NCBI GenBank assembly: GCA_900470095.1
Contig: UBZM01000009.1
Coordinates: 55,682 to 119,681 of the forward strand
Reading direction: 5' to 3'
Origin: Hyphomicrobiales bacterium
Lineage (GTDB): Bacteria; Pseudomonadota; Alphaproteobacteria; Rhizobiales; Beijerinckiaceae
DNA length: 64,000 nt
The notes under the pieces were generated by a model, which did not search any database, was not told the origin of the DNA, and saw nothing but the letters and a program-made list of their open reading frames with translations. Positions within the stretch are counted from its first letter, which is position 1. Each line of letters opens with the position of its first letter. Below, in pieces: positions 35,284-44,148 of this stretch. A program made the translations under genes and the position numbers.

Positions 35284-35632
35284 AAGGTTCAGCTACTGTT
35301 GCGTGCGCCAATGAGCCTTGCAAGGACGGCAGCACATTTCAACTGCGTCCAATTACGCCACAATAGCGAGCGAGCGCGCATCGTGTCGTAGCCGATGAGT
35401 CGACACCGTGCCGTTGTCGAACACTATTGGCTTGATGCCCACCCCCACTGCCAGAACAACCAGTTCCGGTCTTGCACAATCGAGCCAATCCCTTGCTGAT
35501 TCCCGCCAAGCTGCGGATGCCCCCAAAGATTCTTAGCCACGACGACCTTTCCGTACCGCGGCAGCGATCGTGTCGACAATATCAGGCCCGTCGGCCATAG
35601 CGGGTGGACCGGCGGCGAAATCCGTGCCCGCT
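35284..35632. other. Intergenic region between hxsD and the DUF3800 pseudogene
   Basis: No gene was recognised. The promoter of the hxs operon should lie here, on the minus strand, but no clear -35/-10 pair or operator was identified. Confidence 0.4.
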
Positions 35633-36590
35633 TCAACCGGGTAGATTGAGATCTGACCAAGTCCCGACGAAGCCGCAGCCAAAATCGCGCATCACTCCCT
35701 CCGGTTCTTCGCGGCGATAACGTCCGATGATGCCCGCTACGAGGTCGCAGACTTGTAGAGAGGGGTTCTCGTGGCTGCGAGCGCTTGCGGTCGACCTCAC
35801 GGGGACCGGCAAAGTGAGCGTCCTGTCGCCGACGCCTAACATCATCGGTTCGAGAGCCGGATTTGTGATGGCCTCCTAACGCTCCGAGCGCTTGGAAAAG
35901 TGGTTGCTCTCGCCATGCACCACCTCGAACGGGCCAGGGCCGCGCCTCTGCCGATGGCCCATGCACTGCAAAACAGCCGTTACGTGGATGTCGTTCGTGT
36001 CGTCGAACTCATCAGGCCCATCGAAGCGCCTGAAATTCGACGTTCCGAGAATCATGAGATCGAGCGGCGTCTCACTTCGGTAGGGCGCGTCCCTACGAGC
36101 GGACCGGAGCGCGGAGTGCAGCGCGCGCAGGCGGTCGGCATCCGGCTTTCGGGCGAACTCGTTGTACAATCGAAGGAGCTCCGCCGTGACCGCAGCTGGC
36201 ATCAACCTATCGAAAGCGTAGAATGCAGAGTTGGCGAATTTGACCGCGTAATCGTCTTTGTAGAAGTTGTAACCTTGGTCGCGCAGGACCGGCTCGACCA
36301 GGTGGTCGACCATCTTGGCTACGACAGCGAAACGCTTGTCGATCTTCGCCGTGCAAACCCGTCCTGGTTCCGTCTCGAACTCGCCCAGGAACCGGAGAAG
36401 CTCGCGACGGCCCCTCACTTGCCCAAGCAGCCGTTGGGCCTTCAACTCCTTCCCTTGGGAAGTGGCGTTCGAGCATTTCCTCCCCTTCCGCGTTCTGGAT
36501 GTCGGTACTGGCGATACAGAAAAATGGCTGGTTGGCATCCAAGGGGTGCGTGCCTGTTTGGCCGCTTTCATCGAAGTAGATTCTCTGCAC
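35633..36590 (-). pseudogene. DUF3800 domain protein, broken by a frameshift and an amber stop
   Basis: The N-terminal signature VQRIYFDESGQTG, starting at GTG 36590, is that of DUF3800 proteins, which have an RNase H-like core. The frame is lost near 36455 at a CCC/GGG run and continues in another frame (KAQRLLGQVRG, KMVDHLVEPVLRDQGYNFYKDDYAVK). That frame is cut by an in-frame TAG at 35876-35878 and then reads on to LQVCDLVAGIIGRYRREE, the usual C-terminal DUF3800 motif. Both ends of the gene are recognisable, so it is a recent pseudogene, or a sequencing error plus a stop. Confidence 0.7.
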
Positions 36591-36826
36591 CCCCCCGCTG
36601 CACGGTCGCTCGTCGCCGCGTCGCATCCACCGCTCGTCGATCGACGCATGACGCGGTGGCAAATCACGATCGGCGATGCGCTGAATGTTCAACGCCCTCC
36701 CGCCGGCTCTCGCTTGAATTCGATCTCAGTCGAAGGGGTACAACTTCTTCTGGTAGACGCGAGCCATAATTGGTCATTGTATGGACCATAAGGCAAAAGA
36801 CTCTACTGGTTCCGTAAGGGGGCGGC

Positions 36827-37366
36827 ATGGTCGGTCGAGATTATCCTGCGCCCCCGATGCCGCGCATTCGCGTCAACACCATCGCGTTCGAGCTGCCCGA
36901 AGGTGAGGTCCTGTTGTTTCCCGGCGATGCCCATGTCGGAAACTGGCTGTCCTGGAACGAGCAAACCCCTCCGAAGGAACAGCCGGCCGGCTCGACTGCC
37001 AAGGCGATCACGGCCGAGGATCTCCTTCGGCTCACTACGTTCTACAAGGGCGGCCATCACCTAACGCACAACGGAATGGCGAAAGCGCTCGGCCTGGAAC
37101 GAATGACGGATCCTAGATTGGTTGCTGCGCCTGTCGTGGAGGCCGACTCCGCGGCGCAGGACAAAGGGAGGAAACCCCCCAATATGGGGTGGAAGATGCC
37201 CTATCCGGACCGCTACGCCGCCCTGATCGAGAGAACTCATGTCAGGATCGTGCGAGGCGATGGCGATCTCGAAGGGGAGCGCAAAGCCTTTACCGACAAG
37301 CCCACCGCTGCCAACCGTCCCGTGAAGAAGAGCATCCCGCGCAGGACGACCTTTGGGTGGGGCTGA
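36827..37366 (+). pseudogene. C-terminal fragment of a metallo-beta-lactamase-fold protein
   Basis: The 179-codon frame carries only the distal half of an MBL-fold hydrolase: GEVLLFPGDAHVGNW, FYKGGHHLTHNGMAKALGLE, WKMPYPDRYAALIE. The N-terminal HxHxDH metal motif is absent, and the FYKVGHHGSHN motif of intact relatives is altered to GGHHLTHN. It lies between the decayed DUF3800 gene and the patatin gene. It is probably a truncated remnant, although it could still be translated. Confidence 0.6.
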
Positions 37367-37415
37367 CGTTCGACCTTCGTGAAGTCGCATACCAATTAGA
37401 TTTGGAGGGCTCGGC

Positions 37416-38447
37416 ATGGCGATCGAGATCGATGGAAAACAACGGACGCTGGGATTGGCACTCTCGGGCGGCGGTTTCCGAGCCGCGGCGTTTCATCTCG
37501 GAACGTTCACCGCGCTGAAAGAAGTGAACCTACTGGACAAGCTGGACCTGATAACCTGTGTCAGCGGCGGCAGCATCGCCGGCGGCTTCCTCGCTGCCAA
37601 GTGGTCAAGTGGTACCGTCCTCCAGGACCTAAAGACCTACCTGTCGACCAAGTCGATCGCGGTTTCCTCGGTCGTGGGAGGCCTTCTGAGCCCCTTCGAG
37701 ACACGTCTAGAAAAACTCGCCGAGACCTACGATCGGGACCTGTTCGGGGGGAAGACCCTGTCGTCGCTCAGTGACGGTCCGCGCATCTATTTCAACGCGA
37801 CCAATCTTGCGACAGGCAACCTGTTCTTCTTCGTCGCCGGCAAGTCCGTCGCCGAGGGCGGGGATTCCGACGAAACTCTAGGGGAGCACGAAACCGGCAC
37901 CGCTTCGGCCAGCGATTTCCCTATCAGCCACGCGGTGGCGGCCTCGTCGGCCTTTCCACCGGTGTTTCCGCCGCTAAAGGTCGATGCGACGGTCTATCCG
38001 AACGCGGCCGCGGAGTACGTGACGCTCACGGACGGCGGTGTCTACGACAACCTCGGCGTCAATCCGCTGCTCCGTAGGGAACGTAATCCGATCGACTACT
38101 GCATCGTCAGCGACGGCGGAAAGCCGTTCGAAATCACGCCGCAACCGACCGAGTCCAGCACCATCGTCCTCAAGGAAGCGATTAACATCCTGATGGAACA
38201 AGTGCGGGGTTTGCAATTTGCTCGCCTTCAGTTCGCTTACGAAGCCAAGAAAGGCCCGAAGCCCCTCTGGTTTTCCATCGACAGCGTCGAAGGCGAGGAG
38301 CGCCCTGGAGACGCGGCATTCGCATCTCTGGTCGGCACGAACCTGAGTCGTCTTGATTCCGCCGAGATGGAAGTCCTGGTCCGTCACGGTCGGTCACTCG
38401 CGATGGCAAGGATCAGGAAGTACGCTCCAGAGCTCATCGTGGCCTGA
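37416..38447 (+). CDS. Patatin-like phospholipase
   Basis: A 343-residue patatin-family lipid acyl hydrolase with a Ser-Asp dyad. The oxyanion motif is SGGGFRAAAFHLG (residues 17-29), the nucleophile Ser53 is in CVSGGSIAGG, and Asp206 is in LTDGGVYDN. No signal peptide is seen, so it acts in the cytoplasm, probably on membrane lipids. GGAGG precedes the ATG. Patatin phospholipases are frequent effectors of phage-defence systems such as CBASS, but no nucleotide cyclase is encoded nearby. The next gene, 37 bp on, encodes a nuclease-like protein and may be its partner. Confidence 0.88.
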   Translation: MAIEIDGKQRTLGLALSGGGFRAAAFHLGTFTALKEVNLLDKLDLITCVSGGSIAGGFLAAKWSSGTVLQDLKTYLSTKSIAVSSVVGGLLSPFETRLEKLAETYDRDLFGGKTLSSLSDGPRIYFNATNLATGNLFFFVAGKSVAEGGDSDETLGEHETGTASASDFPISHAVAASSAFPPVFPPLKVDATVYPNAAAEYVTLTDGGVYDNLGVNPLLRRERNPIDYCIVSDGGKPFEITPQPTESSTIVLKEAINILMEQVRGLQFARLQFAYEAKKGPKPLWFSIDSVEGEERPGDAAFASLVGTNLSRLDSAEMEVLVRHGRSLAMARIRKYAPELIVA

Positions 38448-38484
38448 CAGAGCATATGGGTGGATTTCGCGCCCAGCTCTGACG

Positions 38485-39180
38485 ATGCGACATTCATTCC
38501 GCCGAGCGAGGGGGACGCCTTTGGACGCGAAAGAACTCCAAGCGGGACTGCATAATCTGGCATTCGAAGTGGGCGAGGAGTCCAATCGACTGTTCTTTGA
38601 GTCCTTCCTGGAGGACTGGCCGGACGAGGAGGCCACAACAGGGGCCCTCTTCGGCGCCCTGGTTAGCACGATCAAGACGATGTCCGGAGAAAACCGAGCG
38701 AGTAGCAAATATGGGATCAAACTTAGGGCCCAACTGACGAAGAAGCGGGACGAGGCGGAACATGGGGCCGATGTCTTTGTGAGGTTCAGCTGCAATGAAC
38801 CTCATTGGCAGATCCAAACGACCACCGTCATCCAGGCGAAGAAGCTCGACTTAAGCCGGCCGATGACATCCGGCGATCATACGCGCTTGTCTGACCAGCT
38901 GGGCAAGATGCTGGCGCGCACGACCGAGTCCTTTGTGCTCGTCTATTCAAGTCAGGGTATCCAAGCCCTACCGGCGGTAGCCGCTCAAGCCTTGAAGACA
39001 AAGCAGCTGTTCGACGCCGACATGATAAGTTGGCAGTGGTTTCTCTCGGGAATTTTCCGCGGCCGAATGGGCGAAACGAACTCCGACAGACTTCCAGCTA
39101 ATCCCCGGATCGACGTCGCGATCATCGCGCAGGCCGCGGAGGAGGAGCCAAAGACTCGTGCGATGACCGCCGGGGGCTGA
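38485..39180 (+). CDS. Hypothetical protein with restriction-endonuclease-like (D...QAK) core
   Basis: About 231 residues from ATG 38485 (a TTG at 38521 is also possible). A central segment reads HGADVFVRFS...WQIQTTTVIQAKKLDL, then LSDQLGKMLARTTESFVLVYSSQG. An Asp followed by a beta strand ending in Q-A-K is the pattern of PD-(D/E)xK-type nucleases with Glu replaced by Gln, and of several uncharacterised families with this layout. The N-terminal part is helical. No firm family assignment can be made. Its position after the patatin gene suggests joint action. Confidence 0.6.
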   Translation: MRHSFRRARGTPLDAKELQAGLHNLAFEVGEESNRLFFESFLEDWPDEEATTGALFGALVSTIKTMSGENRASSKYGIKLRAQLTKKRDEAEHGADVFVRFSCNEPHWQIQTTTVIQAKKLDLSRPMTSGDHTRLSDQLGKMLARTTESFVLVYSSQGIQALPAVAAQALKTKQLFDADMISWQWFLSGIFRGRMGETNSDRLPANPRIDVAIIAQAAEEEPKTRAMTAGG

Positions 39181-39516
39181 AGCGTCCAGGCACGTGATCA
39201 AGCAGTCGATCCTCGGCAGCGGCCCGCCGGCCGGGCATTCGACTTCGAAGTGCTTTGCGCTCGGTCTATCCATATAACTTTAGACTGCGTTGAGCGTCTC
39301 CGAAGACCCACCATAGCTCTGATTTCGGCCGCACGGGAAACCCTGCAAGAGCCGCAGTTGAGTCGGACTCCAGCCCGCCGGGCGAACGTGCGCAGCCCCG
39401 ATGAGTAGCGCCAGCACGTAATGCACCGTTGAGCGCAAAATCTGCATCGGTTGCGAGGAACCGTACAAGCTACGAACCATCTTTCCGGCCTCCTCCCAAA
39501 AAGCCCGTCAATGTCT
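39181..39516. other. Intergenic region between convergent genes
   Basis: No gene, repeat or terminator was recognised in this space between the nuclease-like gene and the convergent helical protein gene. Confidence 0.35.
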
Positions 39517-40263
39517 TCAGACGTCCATCTGTCCGGCCGCGATGTCGGCAGCAGTATCGGCATCGCCCTTGAGCAGGCTGATGAGGAAGCTCGTGACCTG
39601 TTCGGCGGCGGGACCGAGCATGCCCTTAGCCCCGTCGACCACAGTATCTGCTACCGCCTCGCCGGCCTTACCGGCGACCTTTTCCCCGAGCTTGCCGAGG
39701 ACGCCTTTGGCGATGGCGGTGAAGCTCTTATCCTCCAGCTGCTTATCCTTCACCAACTTGGCTTTGAAGGCTTTCTTGACGCCAGGGTCTACGAGATGAT
39801 CCAGGAACTCCACGAACGCGTCCACTGGCAGGCGGACAATCTCTCGGGCAAAGGTGGCATCAGCAAAGACACCAATCGCTTTTAGGCGCGCTACGATCTC
39901 CTCGCGCAGTAGCGGACTCTCAATTCCGAATGCCAAGTAAGTTCCGTCCTTGGCGAAGCGGGTTTTCTGAAGAGCCGCAACGAGGGCCGACCTTAGATCG
40001 AAGCCGCTAGCCGTTGAGCGCAGCTGCCAATTGAAGATCAGGGTCCGCACCCGTGTCGGCGTTAAACTGAAGGCGCGAGCAATGTCGTAGATGGGTGTGG
40101 AGGGGTCGAGGGCGCCAGCCTCGATCAGGCTGCTGAAGACCAAAAGGTCAATCTCGGACTTGGATCGAGCTCCGAAAGCGGGTGTCAGATAGCCGGCTGC
40201 GAAAGTTGCAGCGAATTTCTGCGCTTTTGCTGGGTCCGCGAGCGCGGTCTTCAGGTCGATCAT
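39517..40263 (-). CDS. Hypothetical, mostly helical protein downstream of the MBL-fold gene
   Basis: About 248 residues from ATG 40263, which has GGGGGG six bases upstream. It is not recognised. The N-terminal half has a winged-helix-like stretch (IYDIARAFSLTPTRVRTLIFNWQLR). The middle reads FREIV/AFVEFLDHLVDPGVKKAFKAKL. The C-terminal third is Gly/Ala-rich and helical (GKLGEKVAGKAGEAVADTVVDG, slightly amphipathic), which may contact a membrane or self-associate. It is the last gene of a minus-strand trio with a subtilase and an MBL-fold hydrolase. Confidence 0.6.
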   Translation of the reverse strand: MIDLKTALADPAKAQKFAATFAAGYLTPAFGARSKSEIDLLVFSSLIEAGALDPSTPIYDIARAFSLTPTRVRTLIFNWQLRSTASGFDLRSALVAALQKTRFAKDGTYLAFGIESPLLREEIVARLKAIGVFADATFAREIVRLPVDAFVEFLDHLVDPGVKKAFKAKLVKDKQLEDKSFTAIAKGVLGKLGEKVAGKAGEAVADTVVDGAKGMLGPAAEQVTSFLISLLKGDADTAADIAAGQMDV

Positions 40264-40466
40264 GTTTGCCCCCCAGTCGAGGCGAGACGATTTCGTCTGC
40301 TCTCCCGGTAGAAGATTCTTGTCACCGCCGGAGGTCAAGCTGGCCTGACGTAGGGGCGCTCAGGAGTAACTAATGTCGCTGCCGGACCGCATACAGGGTT
40401 TCGAATAGCATTCCCTATGTCTGGGGGAGGCTGATCGCCGCACGAAATGCGCGCGTCTTTGTCGTG

Positions 40467-41642
40467 TCATAAATCGATCTGTATCGGCTCTCCGTTCGAG
40501 ACTGTGATGCGGGTGCCCTGTTGCCAGCGTTGAATGAGAGGCGAGATCGCGTGGATTGCGGGATCGTATTTGATCGTCTTGTTGCTGCGCCAAGCCTCAT
40601 GCTGAGTATCGCAGTCCTGCGCCGCCACCGTCAGGTAGACACGGACGTCGCGATTGCCAGTGCCCTGTTCCAGCATCTCAAGCGAGGCACGGTCAGGGTT
40701 GCCGAAATTGCCGTTGGCCGAGATGATGTAGTGCTTGGCCTCGATAATCTCGAAGAAGCTCGTCTCGAGGTCGCGATCTGAGCCGTGATGAGGTACCTTC
40801 AGCACATCAACCTTCAGCTTGCCGTTTTTGATGAGGCCTGCCTTGGCGCAGGCCTTGATGATTACGTCGCCTCTCGCATCCCCTGTCAGCAGCACAGTCT
40901 TGCGGTCGTATTCGAGCAGGGCGACGATGCTGGCGAGGTTTGGAATTGAATCGTCGAGGTACTGCGCAAGCGCTGCCGGGCCAGCGCCCGCGGAGCCGAG
41001 TTTCTTGTGCCACTCATTACGGAACTCCTCAACTTGGTCATTGAGCGGTCCGAGTATGCGTAGGGCCGCGCCTCCGATTGATATCGGTGCGCGATCGCTG
41101 GTGAGGAGGGACTGGTCAGGCGGGTTTCGCGTCACTTGCAGGAACGAGGCGAGCGATCCTAGCTTCAGCGCTTCGTTGTAACTCTGGAGCACGGCCGCTG
41201 CCACCGGATGGGGCTCCGTTGGTAAAGCCAATGGTCCGGGTTCGCCGAAACTAGCTAGCGTGGCTGGACCGCCCACATCCCGTGCCGCGGTCCCTGCGCC
41301 CTCGCCCAGGATGGCGTCAAAGCCGTTGTGCAGCAGCCATATCGGCTTGTAGGGCCTAGGTGCGTTCTGTTCATCCGCGTCCCGTATGGCATCGAGAAGC
41401 TGGATGATGCCATATATATGGTCCTGGTCGATGTGGCTGACCATGACGACGTCGAGCTTTAGCGGAACCTCGTCCGGAAAGGCCTGCTGCTCGTTGCGAA
41501 GCCTAATCTTTAGAGAGGCGTTGAACACGCCGGGCGGCCCCCCATCGACCAGGATGCGGGTGGGGCGCTCGCCCACACCGCCAAACTTCAGGAACAGGCA
41601 GTCGCCGTACTTTGCCGGCAGCGCCTCGATGCGAAATACCAT
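40467..41642 (-). CDS. Metallo-beta-lactamase-fold hydrolase (ComEC/Rec2-like domain)
   Basis: A 391-residue soluble MBL-fold protein. The first metal motif is H70-x-D72-x-D74-H75 (VSHIDQDHIYG), followed by LLTGDARGD and VPHHGSDRD, which complete the ligand set seen in ComEC-type nuclease domains. No membrane segments are present. It lies 11 bp behind the subtilase gene, so the two are co-transcribed. Such proteins usually cleave phosphodiester bonds, and pairing with a protease suggests activation by proteolysis; that is inference. Confidence 0.85.
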   Translation of the reverse strand: MVFRIEALPAKYGDCLFLKFGGVGERPTRILVDGGPPGVFNASLKIRLRNEQQAFPDEVPLKLDVVMVSHIDQDHIYGIIQLLDAIRDADEQNAPRPYKPIWLLHNGFDAILGEGAGTAARDVGGPATLASFGEPGPLALPTEPHPVAAAVLQSYNEALKLGSLASFLQVTRNPPDQSLLTSDRAPISIGGAALRILGPLNDQVEEFRNEWHKKLGSAGAGPAALAQYLDDSIPNLASIVALLEYDRKTVLLTGDARGDVIIKACAKAGLIKNGKLKVDVLKVPHHGSDRDLETSFFEIIEAKHYIISANGNFGNPDRASLEMLEQGTGNRDVRVYLTVAAQDCDTQHEAWRSNKTIKYDPAIHAISPLIQRWQQGTRITVSNGEPIQIDL

Positions 41643-41653
41643 TCAATGTCCTC

Positions 41654-43474
41654 CTACCGGGCTTGCAATGCGCGCAGGGCATCGACCAGGCCGGCACCTT
41701 GGAAGTGCCGTTCACGCTTCAGATCGGTCGCCGATTCAACGATCACCGCCTTTACCTGTCGCGGCTTGCCGATTAGCTCGGCGTTTCGGGACATCAGCAA
41801 GGCAGCGACCCCCGAGACGTGCGGCGCCGACATGCTTGTGCCGTCGAGCCGGCCATATCCCAGGTCAGGCAGCGGCCCATCGATACGTTCACCAGGCGCC
41901 ACCACGTCCGGCTTCGACCTTCCGTCGCTGGTAGGGCCGCGCGACGAGAAGAAACTGACCCCATATTCGTGCGGCCGATCGCGATGCGTCGACCCCACGG
42001 TAATCACTGACTCAGCGTTGCCAGGGTCTGCAATGGAAATGTCGGCATAGCCGTCGTAGACGGCGCCGCCGTCGAGAACGAACTTTTGCGCGCCCCAATT
42101 TCCGGCAGCGGCCACGACGACGACGCCGCTGTCCACCGTGGCTTCGCACGCCAGGCACACTGGTGTCCGGCCACAGGCATACTCGGCCTTATCATGCACT
42201 AATCCGATCGAGAGGTTTACCCCGTGGATCGTCATGTGACGGTTGCGGGTGTTCACCCAGCGAACGAACTCCAGCGCGCCGATAACGGCGAACTCGGTAT
42301 CCTCGATCGTGTCCGCAATCACCCTTAGATCGTACAGCATGAGGTCCGGGCAGACGCCCCGGAAGAAGACGTCGTCCCCGTCGCGCCAATCGGCTGCTAG
42401 GACCCCCGCCACGTGTGTGCCGTGACCGTTTGGGCGGTCGCCCTGGCGCGAGGTCGGCAGGCGGTCGGGCCTCGTCTGCAGCAGTTGGGACAGGATCTCC
42501 CAGTCGTACGGCCGCCCGTTATCCGCGGCATCCCACAGCCGTTGGACCGCCGCACGCGCGTCCGCCTGCGGCAGCCCGAGCTTGGTCGTCATCATGCTGG
42601 CAAGGAATTCTCTTCGATCCGGCAGCACCATCGCGTCATAGGCGACGTGCGAACGGAGCTCAGCAAAATCATAGGCTCTCTTCACCCGAATGGAGAGGTC
42701 GCCGGCAGCATGATCGATGAATGCGGGGTGCGTTCCATCGATGCCGGAATCGATCACCGCCCATGTCACGCCGCGACAGCTAATATCGAAGACGCGGCGA
42801 GCCGCATCGGCCTTGATAGTATTAACCGACGACGCCATCATCGGGTGAACATCTCGATTGCGAGACACGCGGTAGATCACGCGATCGGTTCGGTGTGGCA
42901 GATCGTCGAGCAACGTGTCCATGTACAGGGGTGACTTTAACCCGGGGTCCTGCGTTGGCTCCGGCGCCAGGATGAGCAAGACAAGCAACGCGGCTCGCAG
43001 TTCGGGGGCCAATCTCCCAAGGCTTCTCTTCTTGAAGTCCTCCAACTCGGCAAACGTCACTGTCTGCATAGGGGGCGCCAGGGGTAACGCCAGAATATCC
43101 TTGAGGGTGCGCACCGCCTGGTGGATGTCGAGCCCCGTGCTGGGCACAACCGTGATCAGGAAATCGACGAAGGTCAGCCGGACTGCGACGATGCCCTCAA
43201 GCGGTGCGATTCGTCTTGCCGGACGCCAGCGGAGGTCGTCCTCGCTGGGATAATCCTCGGTCGAGCGATTTACCAACGCCGCGAGCAGTTGCCTCGCGAT
43301 CGTCGATGCCTCGATACTGTCCATCGGCGTCAGCAACAGGTCGACCGGCGCATGGGGGTTAGCCGCATATGCTCTCCAGACGTCTAGTTGAATAGAGTTC
43401 TCGTTTAGGCTGCGCCGGCCTGCTCGCCCGGACAAGAGGATGTCGTCGACAATTGAGACGGGAAGAGTCGCCAT
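41654..43474 (-). CDS. Subtilisin-like serine protease (S8) with a large N-terminal domain
   Basis: About 606 residues from ATG 43474. The C-terminal half is an S8 subtilase with Asp242 (AVIDSGIDGTHP), His351 (GHGTHVAG), oxyanion Asn459 (AAAGNWG) and Ser547 (DGTSMSAPHVSG). The N-terminal 230 residues are not recognised and could be a sensor or pro-domain. No signal peptide is seen, so the enzyme appears cytoplasmic, which is unusual for secreted digestive subtilases and fits a regulatory protease. It leads a three-gene unit with an MBL-fold hydrolase and a helical protein. Confidence 0.88.
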   Translation of the reverse strand: MATLPVSIVDDILLSGRAGRRSLNENSIQLDVWRAYAANPHAPVDLLLTPMDSIEASTIARQLLAALVNRSTEDYPSEDDLRWRPARRIAPLEGIVAVRLTFVDFLITVVPSTGLDIHQAVRTLKDILALPLAPPMQTVTFAELEDFKKRSLGRLAPELRAALLVLLILAPEPTQDPGLKSPLYMDTLLDDLPHRTDRVIYRVSRNRDVHPMMASSVNTIKADAARRVFDISCRGVTWAVIDSGIDGTHPAFIDHAAGDLSIRVKRAYDFAELRSHVAYDAMVLPDRREFLASMMTTKLGLPQADARAAVQRLWDAADNGRPYDWEILSQLLQTRPDRLPTSRQGDRPNGHGTHVAGVLAADWRDGDDVFFRGVCPDLMLYDLRVIADTIEDTEFAVIGALEFVRWVNTRNRHMTIHGVNLSIGLVHDKAEYACGRTPVCLACEATVDSGVVVVAAAGNWGAQKFVLDGGAVYDGYADISIADPGNAESVITVGSTHRDRPHEYGVSFFSSRGPTSDGRSKPDVVAPGERIDGPLPDLGYGRLDGTSMSAPHVSGVAALLMSRNAELIGKPRQVKAVIVESATDLKRERHFQGAGLVDALRALQAR

Positions 43475-43770
43475 TGGCCGCAGACCTTCCGTGCAAGCCC
43501 TAGTCGGGCACAAAATTAGCCACAAATTCTATTCTGCGAACCCTGAAGCTGCCGTCGGTCGTCGGCTGGCCTGGCAAACGTGCTCGATGATCTCTCTGGG
43601 AATTCCGATCGCCGTGCGTCACACGCCGACGGCATGAGGAAAGCGGGAAGCCGGAAGGCGGTGACAGGCAGAGATCGAGGTGTCGCAGGCGCTGCCAGGT
43701 CGCAGACTGCTTAGCCCCCCGTCGCTCATAAAGACCCTCCTGATATAACGGGGACGCTGAAGATCCTTGG

Positions 43771-44148
43771 CTACGCGGCAGCCTTGAGAAGCGCCTCGAC
43801 CTGCTCTTTCGTCTCGCGCACCTCTACGACGCCCTTTTGCCCGGAGAGCTTAACACTGGCTCCGGTACCGTTCTTTCTCACTTCGAGTATCGCTTTCGCG
43901 TTGAACCAACTAGATCCCTTTGCCGAGGCAACGCCTCCCTCCGGCAAGGTAAGCTCGATCATTTTGATTGTGCTTCCGACAATTTTCACCACCTCTTCTG
44001 GCTTTTCGCGAAGGCTTATGATCTGCCCTCGATAAATTATATTACTCTTGGCCTTTGCGGGCCCCAAAAATTTTGAGTAGAAAATCAGAATTATCGAGCC
44101 TGGATCAAATTCCCTTTTGTTATTCTCAGGATCTGTAAGCTGTATCAT
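43771..44148 (-). CDS. Hypothetical protein
   Basis: About 125 residues from ATG 44148, with a GGGGGG run eight bases upstream (a GTG at 44154 is too close to it). It is not recognised. The sequence is beta-rich in the first half (FDPGSIILIFYSKFLG, IIYRGQIISLRE) and ends in a short helix (ETKEQVEALLKAAA). Its codons use more A and T than the neighbours, which suggests separate acquisition. It is upstream of and on the same strand as the subtilase trio, 300 bp away. Confidence 0.6.
   Translation of the reverse strand: MIQLTDPENNKREFDPGSIILIFYSKFLGPAKAKSNIIYRGQIISLREKPEEVVKIVGSTIKMIELTLPEGGVASAKGSSWFNAKAILEVRKNGTGASVKLSGQKGVVEVRETKEQVEALLKAAA

Noticed and set aside
35900..36769. 289-codon plus-strand frame opposite the DUF3800 remnant
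   Set aside because: The minus strand has recognisable DUF3800 motifs at both ends; the plus-strand product is Arg/Pro-rich without motifs.
37416..43474. A CBASS system (patatin effector CapV)
   Set aside because: No CD-NTase cyclase or CBASS ancillary gene (E1/E2/JAB, HORMA/TRIP13) is visible around the patatin gene.
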